A DNA stretch of 39,240 bases from Paenibacillus sp. YN15 (lineage in GTDB: Bacteria; Bacillota; Bacilli; Paenibacillales; NBRC-103111). Position 1 is the first letter of the stretch; each line of letters begins with the position of its first letter. The position numbers were made by a program, and so were the translations under genes. The stretch spans positions 1-39,240 of the forward strand of contig NZ_QMFA01000007.1 in assembly GCF_003285005.1 (NCBI RefSeq), read 5' to 3'. Of the stretch, positions 35,808-39,240 are shown in pieces. The notes below the pieces were generated by a model, which made no database searches, had not been told where the DNA came from, and was given only the letters and a program-made list of their open reading frames with translations.

Positions 35808-38324
35808 TTAGCGCGTCAATTGGCCCCGGGTGACCCCCAGTTGGTTGGTGGCCTTCAGCGTTTTCCACACCTGCGTTCCGGAAATCCGTCCGGCCATCGC
35901 CTCCCGGTACAGCTTGATTACCTCCCGCACCTTATCCGCCGTCTCCTCCAGAAACTCGATGCGGAATTTGGATATACCCAGGTCCATAAAGTGCTGCAAG
36001 TACTCGGCCCCGGATTGCTCGATGGCATTGTACACGGTGTTGCGGCAGCCGTCATCCACCCGAACAGGATGGGAGAAGCCTACCCGGTCCTTCAGGGATA
36101 CCCGGTGCGATTCGCAAGGGCGGCCGCAGTTGGTGTAATCCGAGCCTTCGCTTAGGAAGGTGCAGTATACGCAATGCTCCGTATGGAACATGGGCATATG
36201 CTGCTGAATTACAATCTCCATCCGGGAGGTGTCGGACCGCTCCAGAAGATCCGTCATCTGCTGAATGTTCAAATCATAGGAGGGCACAATCCAGGAGCAG
36301 CCCGCCTCCAGGAAAAGCGCAGCCGCCTTGTGATTGGCGATATTCAGGGAGTAGTCCCCCACCAGCTTAGGTCTAGCCAAATCCGGGTTTTCCCGTCCGC
36401 TTTCCAAAAAAGCCTGCAGGGCTCCCGTATTTCTCACCAGCACGGCATCCGGTTCAAGCCGCAAAATATTGCGGAAATATCCCCCTTCGCCCGGCATATG
36501 GATGCGGGGAGCGGCCAAGCCGATTTGCCGGTCAGGCCCGGCGGCACGGACAGCCTGCACCGCCTCGGGAAATTGCTTGATAAACTCAAAGTCGGCATAT
36601 ATCCGGCCGATCCCGCACTCCAGCGCAGCCTGCACCTGCTCCATGCTTCTGCACAGCACCGTCAGCTCCGGCTTCACCGCCGCACGGTTCTTCGGCTTTG
36701 CCTGGTGCGCATCTTCATAGACCCGGATGGGGCGCATGGTGTATGCAGGGGCTCTCCGCCGCTCATCCTCCAGCTCCTCCACCGCTTCCCGGCGCAGCCG
36801 GTTCAGCTCCCGCATGGGCAGAATGAGTTCTCCTTTGAGGTGGGCCTCCAGCTGTTCCAGTTCAAATAGGGTTCCGCCCGTCCGCCCCAACTGCTCCTCC
36901 AGAAAAGCCTGGTCCATCGGCCGCTTCATGGCCTGCTCCAGCAGCAGCTCGGATTCCTTATAGATGCTATTCCCGGTTTCCATATCTGTCCACCAGGTAC
37001 GGAGGGGCTCCCCAAGGGAACCGGCTACACGCACGGCAAGGGGGAACACCCGGTAAGGCTTCTCTGTCTCAAAGGTTTGGCGCAGCCGCTTGTCCAGCTT
37101 CAGATCGCTGGTTTTCCAGATGCGGTTGCCGGGGTGAATCTTGGCGACCTCCACATCATTGCGCCCCATAATGATCCGCACCGTACCCTCGGGAAATTCC
37201 CCCTCCACCTTTTGCTCCCCGCGCCACAGGTCATACACCCGTCCGCCCTCTTCCTTCTTGGTGGGGTCCCCGGCATCAAACACAATGCCGTCGCCCCGCT
37301 TCACAGGCCCCACCAGCTCGCAGAGCACCGCATCCTTCAGCACTTCCTTCACTCTGCCCAGATAAACGCCGCGGCTTTTGGGATAGGTGCCATCCAGGAG
37401 CTTCCGGTGGTTAGTGCCCCTCAGGAATCCATGGGTGAACCCCCGGGAAAAGCTCTGCTCCAGCTCCCGGATTTCCTCCACACTGGGTTCAACAGGCTTG
37501 CCTTCCAAATGCCGGTCAATGGCCGCTCTGTATTTGGAGGTGACATTGGCTACATATTCGGGGCTTTTCATCCGGCCTTCAATCTTGAAGGAGGACACGC
37601 CCGCTTCGATGAGCTCCGGTACAAGGTCCAGCGCAGCCAGATCCTTGGGGGATAACAGGTAGGCGACATCCCCCATGGGCTTCACATCCCCGTCCACCTC
37701 CAGGTCATACGGCAGCCGGCAGGCCTGGGCGCATTCCCCGCGGTTGGCGGAGCGGCCGCCCCACATTTCACTAGTCAAACACTGCCCGGAGTACGAGACA
37801 CAGATGGCCCCATGGACAAAAATCTCCAGCGGCATAGCAGCCGCTTCTCCGATGGCGCGGATTTGCTTCAGATTGTTTTCCCGCCCCAGCACCACGCGGC
37901 TTAGGCCGTAGGGTTTGATAAACTCTACTCCCTCGGCGGAGGTAATGGTCATTTGGGTGGAGCCGTGAATGGGGAAGTCGGGGGAAATCTCCCGGATCAT
38001 CCGGACCAGGCCCAGATCCTGGACAATGACTGCATCCACTCCCGCCTTGACGCAGGCCTCCACCAACTGCCGGGCATCCTCCAATTCATTTTCAAAAACA
38101 AGGATATTAAAGGTCAGGAATCCCTTCACTCCGTACATATGCAAAAACGCCATAATATCCGGCAGCTCGTCCATGGTAAAGTTATTGGCCCGGGCCCGGG
38201 CATTGAATTTCTCCACGCCGAAATAAACGGCATCGGCTCCATTGGCCACTGCCGCCCGCATACATTCCCAGTCTCCTGCCGGGGCAAGCAGCTCTATTTC
38301 CTTGTGATCTATATGAACAGACAT
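35808..38324 (-). CDS. U32 family peptidase / RlhA-like RNA hydroxylation protein
   Basis: This 838-residue protein has the U32 signature EIFVHGAICVSYSGQCLTS (about residues 166-184), followed by cysteines in RGECAQACRLPYDLE and by C-terminal cysteines in HCVYCTF and TNCGRPCESHRV. U32 proteins act in RNA hydroxylation (RlhA in E. coli makes 5-hydroxycytidine in 23S rRNA; TrhP acts on tRNA). The extra middle region fits DUF3656 and makes it closer to RlhA than to the shorter TrhP pair, but its RNA target is unproven. ATG 38324 was chosen over 38327 for a better distance (7 nt) to AGGAGG. It is monocistronic, with its own promoter, leader hairpin and terminator. Confidence 0.88.
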   Translation of the reverse strand: MSVHIDHKEIELLAPAGDWECMRAAVANGADAVYFGVEKFNARARANNFTMDELPDIMAFLHMYGVKGFLTFNILVFENELEDARQLVEACVKAGVDAVIVQDLGLVRMIREISPDFPIHGSTQMTITSAEGVEFIKPYGLSRVVLGRENNLKQIRAIGEAAAMPLEIFVHGAICVSYSGQCLTSEMWGGRSANRGECAQACRLPYDLEVDGDVKPMGDVAYLLSPKDLAALDLVPELIEAGVSSFKIEGRMKSPEYVANVTSKYRAAIDRHLEGKPVEPSVEEIRELEQSFSRGFTHGFLRGTNHRKLLDGTYPKSRGVYLGRVKEVLKDAVLCELVGPVKRGDGIVFDAGDPTKKEEGGRVYDLWRGEQKVEGEFPEGTVRIIMGRNDVEVAKIHPGNRIWKTSDLKLDKRLRQTFETEKPYRVFPLAVRVAGSLGEPLRTWWTDMETGNSIYKESELLLEQAMKRPMDQAFLEEQLGRTGGTLFELEQLEAHLKGELILPMRELNRLRREAVEELEDERRRAPAYTMRPIRVYEDAHQAKPKNRAAVKPELTVLCRSMEQVQAALECGIGRIYADFEFIKQFPEAVQAVRAAGPDRQIGLAAPRIHMPGEGGYFRNILRLEPDAVLVRNTGALQAFLESGRENPDLARPKLVGDYSLNIANHKAAALFLEAGCSWIVPSYDLNIQQMTDLLERSDTSRMEIVIQQHMPMFHTEHCVYCTFLSEGSDYTNCGRPCESHRVSLKDRVGFSHPVRVDDGCRNTVYNAIEQSGAEYLQHFMDLGISKFRIEFLEETADKVREVIKLYREAMAGRISGTQVWKTLKATNQLGVTRGQLTR

Positions 38325-38330
38325 CATTGT

Positions 38331-38378
38331 TCCTCCTCAGGGCTTTCCTTCGGAAAGCCTGCTTCGTAAGCATAAGCT
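38331..38378 (-). promoter_or_regulatory. Hairpin leader module directly upstream of the U32 ribosome site
   Basis: On the minus strand ATGCTTACG (38373-38365), 5 nt, then the perfect 8 bp hairpin GGCTTTCC-GAA-GGAAAGCC (38359-38341), 3 nt, then AGGAGG. The order and spacing equal those of the module at 13674-13720, while the stem sequence differs. Confidence 0.55.
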
Positions 38379-38416
38379 TTTGCTTTTCGCCCGCGGGCCT
38401 TGCCCCGGACTGCTTT

Positions 38417-38425
38417 AGTGTAGCA
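38417..38425 (-). promoter_or_regulatory. Extended -10 promoter of the U32 gene
   Basis: The minus strand reads TGCTACACT, an extended -10, with a weak TGGAAT -35 17 nt further upstream. It is about 93 nt upstream of the start codon. Confidence 0.55.
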
Positions 38426-38496
38426 TGCCGCCCGCAGCAATTCCATTGCTGGAGAGGGTTTTCCCTTGGTTTCCCGGTTTTTTTGGGAAAACGCCA

Positions 38497-38525
38497 TTGC
38501 ATTTTGAAAAACATCATGTTATATT
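38497..38525 (+). promoter_or_regulatory. tRNA cluster promoter, distal
   Basis: TTGCAT (38497-38502), 17 nt spacer, TATATT (38520-38525). It is oriented towards the tRNA cluster, about 100 nt upstream of tRNA-Ser, and divergent from the U32 promoter. Confidence 0.6.
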
Positions 38526-38580
38526 GAAGGTCCGGCCATAAATGCGCTAAGACACTTTAGAAATTTTTTTGAAGCAGCTG

Positions 38581-38609
38581 TTGTATTTTTCGGCTCGGTC
38601 GGTTACAAT
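38581..38609 (+). promoter_or_regulatory. tRNA cluster promoter, proximal
   Basis: TTGTAT (38581-38586), 17 nt spacer, TACAAT (38604-38609). It ends 20 nt before the tRNA-Ser 5' end, a normal distance for a tRNA operon. Confidence 0.75.
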
Positions 38610-38629
38610 ATCAAACGTTCGACTTGTAT

Positions 38630-38719
38630 GGAGAGGTGTCCGAGTTTGGTCGAAGGAGCACGATTGGAAATCGTGTAGGCGCCACAAGCGTCTCGAGGGT
38701 TCGAATCCCTCTCTCTCCG
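38630..38719 (+). tRNA. tRNA-Ser (GGA)
   Basis: 90 nt class II tRNA. Acceptor GGAGAGG pairs with TCTCTCC, the anticodon loop is TTGGAAA (anticodon GGA), there is a long variable arm, and the T-arm is GAGGGTTCGAATCCCTC. CCA is not encoded. Confidence 0.97.
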
Positions 38720-38744
38720 TAGCTAATCCTTATTATGTTGACGA

Positions 38745-38818
<74 letters not shown>

Positions 38819-38826
38819 TAGTAAAA

Positions 38827-38880
38827 TCCCCACAAAGTGAAGAGAAGCTGACGAAGCTGATTCCGAGTACTTTGCGGGGG
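38827..38880. repeat. Hairpin in the fMet-Asp tRNA spacer
   Basis: CCCCACAAAGT (38828-38838) pairs with ACTTTGCGGGG (38869-38879), one mismatch, around a 30 nt loop. It fills the 86 nt spacer between tRNA-fMet and tRNA-Asp. It may be an interspersed repeat or an RNase processing structure. Confidence 0.55.
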
Positions 38881-38904
38881 CCCAAGAACTTTTAGTTTTA
38901 ATAC

Positions 38905-38978
38905 GGAGCCGTGGTGTAGAGGCCTAACATGCCTGCCTGTCACGCAGGAGACCGCGAGTTCGAATCTCGTCGGCTCCG
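38905..38978 (+). tRNA. tRNA-Asp (GTC)
   Basis: 74 nt. Acceptor GGAGCCG pairs with CGGCTCC, anticodon loop CTGTCAC (GTC) between CCTGC and GCAGG, T-arm CGAGTTCGAATCTCG. CCA is not encoded. Confidence 0.97.
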
Positions 38979-38988
38979 TACCTTATAT

Positions 38989-39064
<76 letters not shown>

Positions 39065-39070
39065 TTACGT

Positions 39071-39156
39071 GGAGGGCTAGCGAAGTGGCCAAACGCAGCA
39101 GACTGTAAATCTGTTCTCTGACGAGTTCGGTGGTTCGAATCCATCGCCCTCCACCA
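39071..39156 (+). tRNA. tRNA-Tyr (GTA)
   Basis: 86 nt class II tRNA with encoded CCA. Acceptor GGAGGGC pairs with GCCCTCC, anticodon loop CTGTAAA (GTA), long variable arm. Confidence 0.97.
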
Positions 39157-39176
39157 CTTTACCTTGTTTTGTCCGT

Positions 39177-39240
39177 GGCGATCGTGGCGAAATGGTTAAC
39201 GCATCGGATTGTGGATCCGACATTCGAGGGTTCAATTCCC
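39177..39240 (+). tRNA. tRNA-His (GTG), cut by the window end
   Basis: The sequence follows the tRNA-His pattern: G-1 followed by acceptor GCGATCG, D-arm GCGAAATGGTTAACGC and anticodon loop TTGTGGA (GTG). The T-arm is incomplete because the window ends, and the acceptor 3' strand is missing. Confidence 0.9.

Overview
The window looks like chromosome from a moderately GC-rich Paenibacillaceae-type member of the Bacillota. The reasons are AGGAGG-type ribosome sites, Bacillus-type sigma-A promoters, a YesM/YesN-like two-component pair, an Lpl-like CUT1 sugar importer without its own ATPase, a 2251-residue S-layer-anchored secreted protein, the pcrB-pcrA-ligA block, and many interspersed palindromic repeats. 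It is flanked on the left by the 5' end of a 16S rRNA gene with its promoter (minus strand) and on the right by a plus-strand tRNA cluster. No species can be named from this alone.

Left part (0-11 kb): directly upstream of the rRNA operon lies an lgt-family gene, then a BlaI-type repressor and a short M56 metalloprotease. Two perfect BlaI-type operators (TACTACA-N3-TGTAGTA) sit in front of lgt and in front of blaI, so the three genes look like one small signal-responsive unit. A 340 bp palindromic repeat follows, then the operon pcrB-pcrA-ligA, with a repeat-rich gap between pcrA and ligA. Two unrecognised plus-strand genes, a DUF1835-type gene and two copies of a MITE-like repeat fill 8.4-11.1 kb.

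Middle left (11.2-15.6 kb): a minus-strand operon for a Gld-type ABC exporter: ATPase, ABC-2 permease, GldG-like auxiliary membrane protein and a DUF4340 protein, ending in a strong terminator.

Middle and right (15.7-35.7 kb): a minus-strand carbohydrate-use locus. It encodes a heparinase II/III-like lyase, a giant S-layer-anchored secreted protein, an AraC-type response regulator and its YesM-like histidine kinase, a right-handed beta-helix protein, two CUT1 permeases and a lipoprotein solute-binding protein, a BNR-type beta-propeller protein and a GH43-superfamily-like five-bladed-propeller protein. Four of the promoters in this locus share one layout: a GTAAA box ending 11 nt upstream of the -35, a C-rich box further upstream, a TTG-type -35, and a 17-18 nt spacer. 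This strongly suggests one regulon, probably controlled by the YesN-like regulator encoded there. The substrate is not identifiable from sequence alone.

Right end (35.8-39.2 kb): a U32 peptidase-family (RlhA-like) gene, then plus-strand tRNA-Ser, initiator tRNA-fMet, tRNA-Asp, tRNA-Thr, tRNA-Tyr and a partial tRNA-His behind two good promoters.
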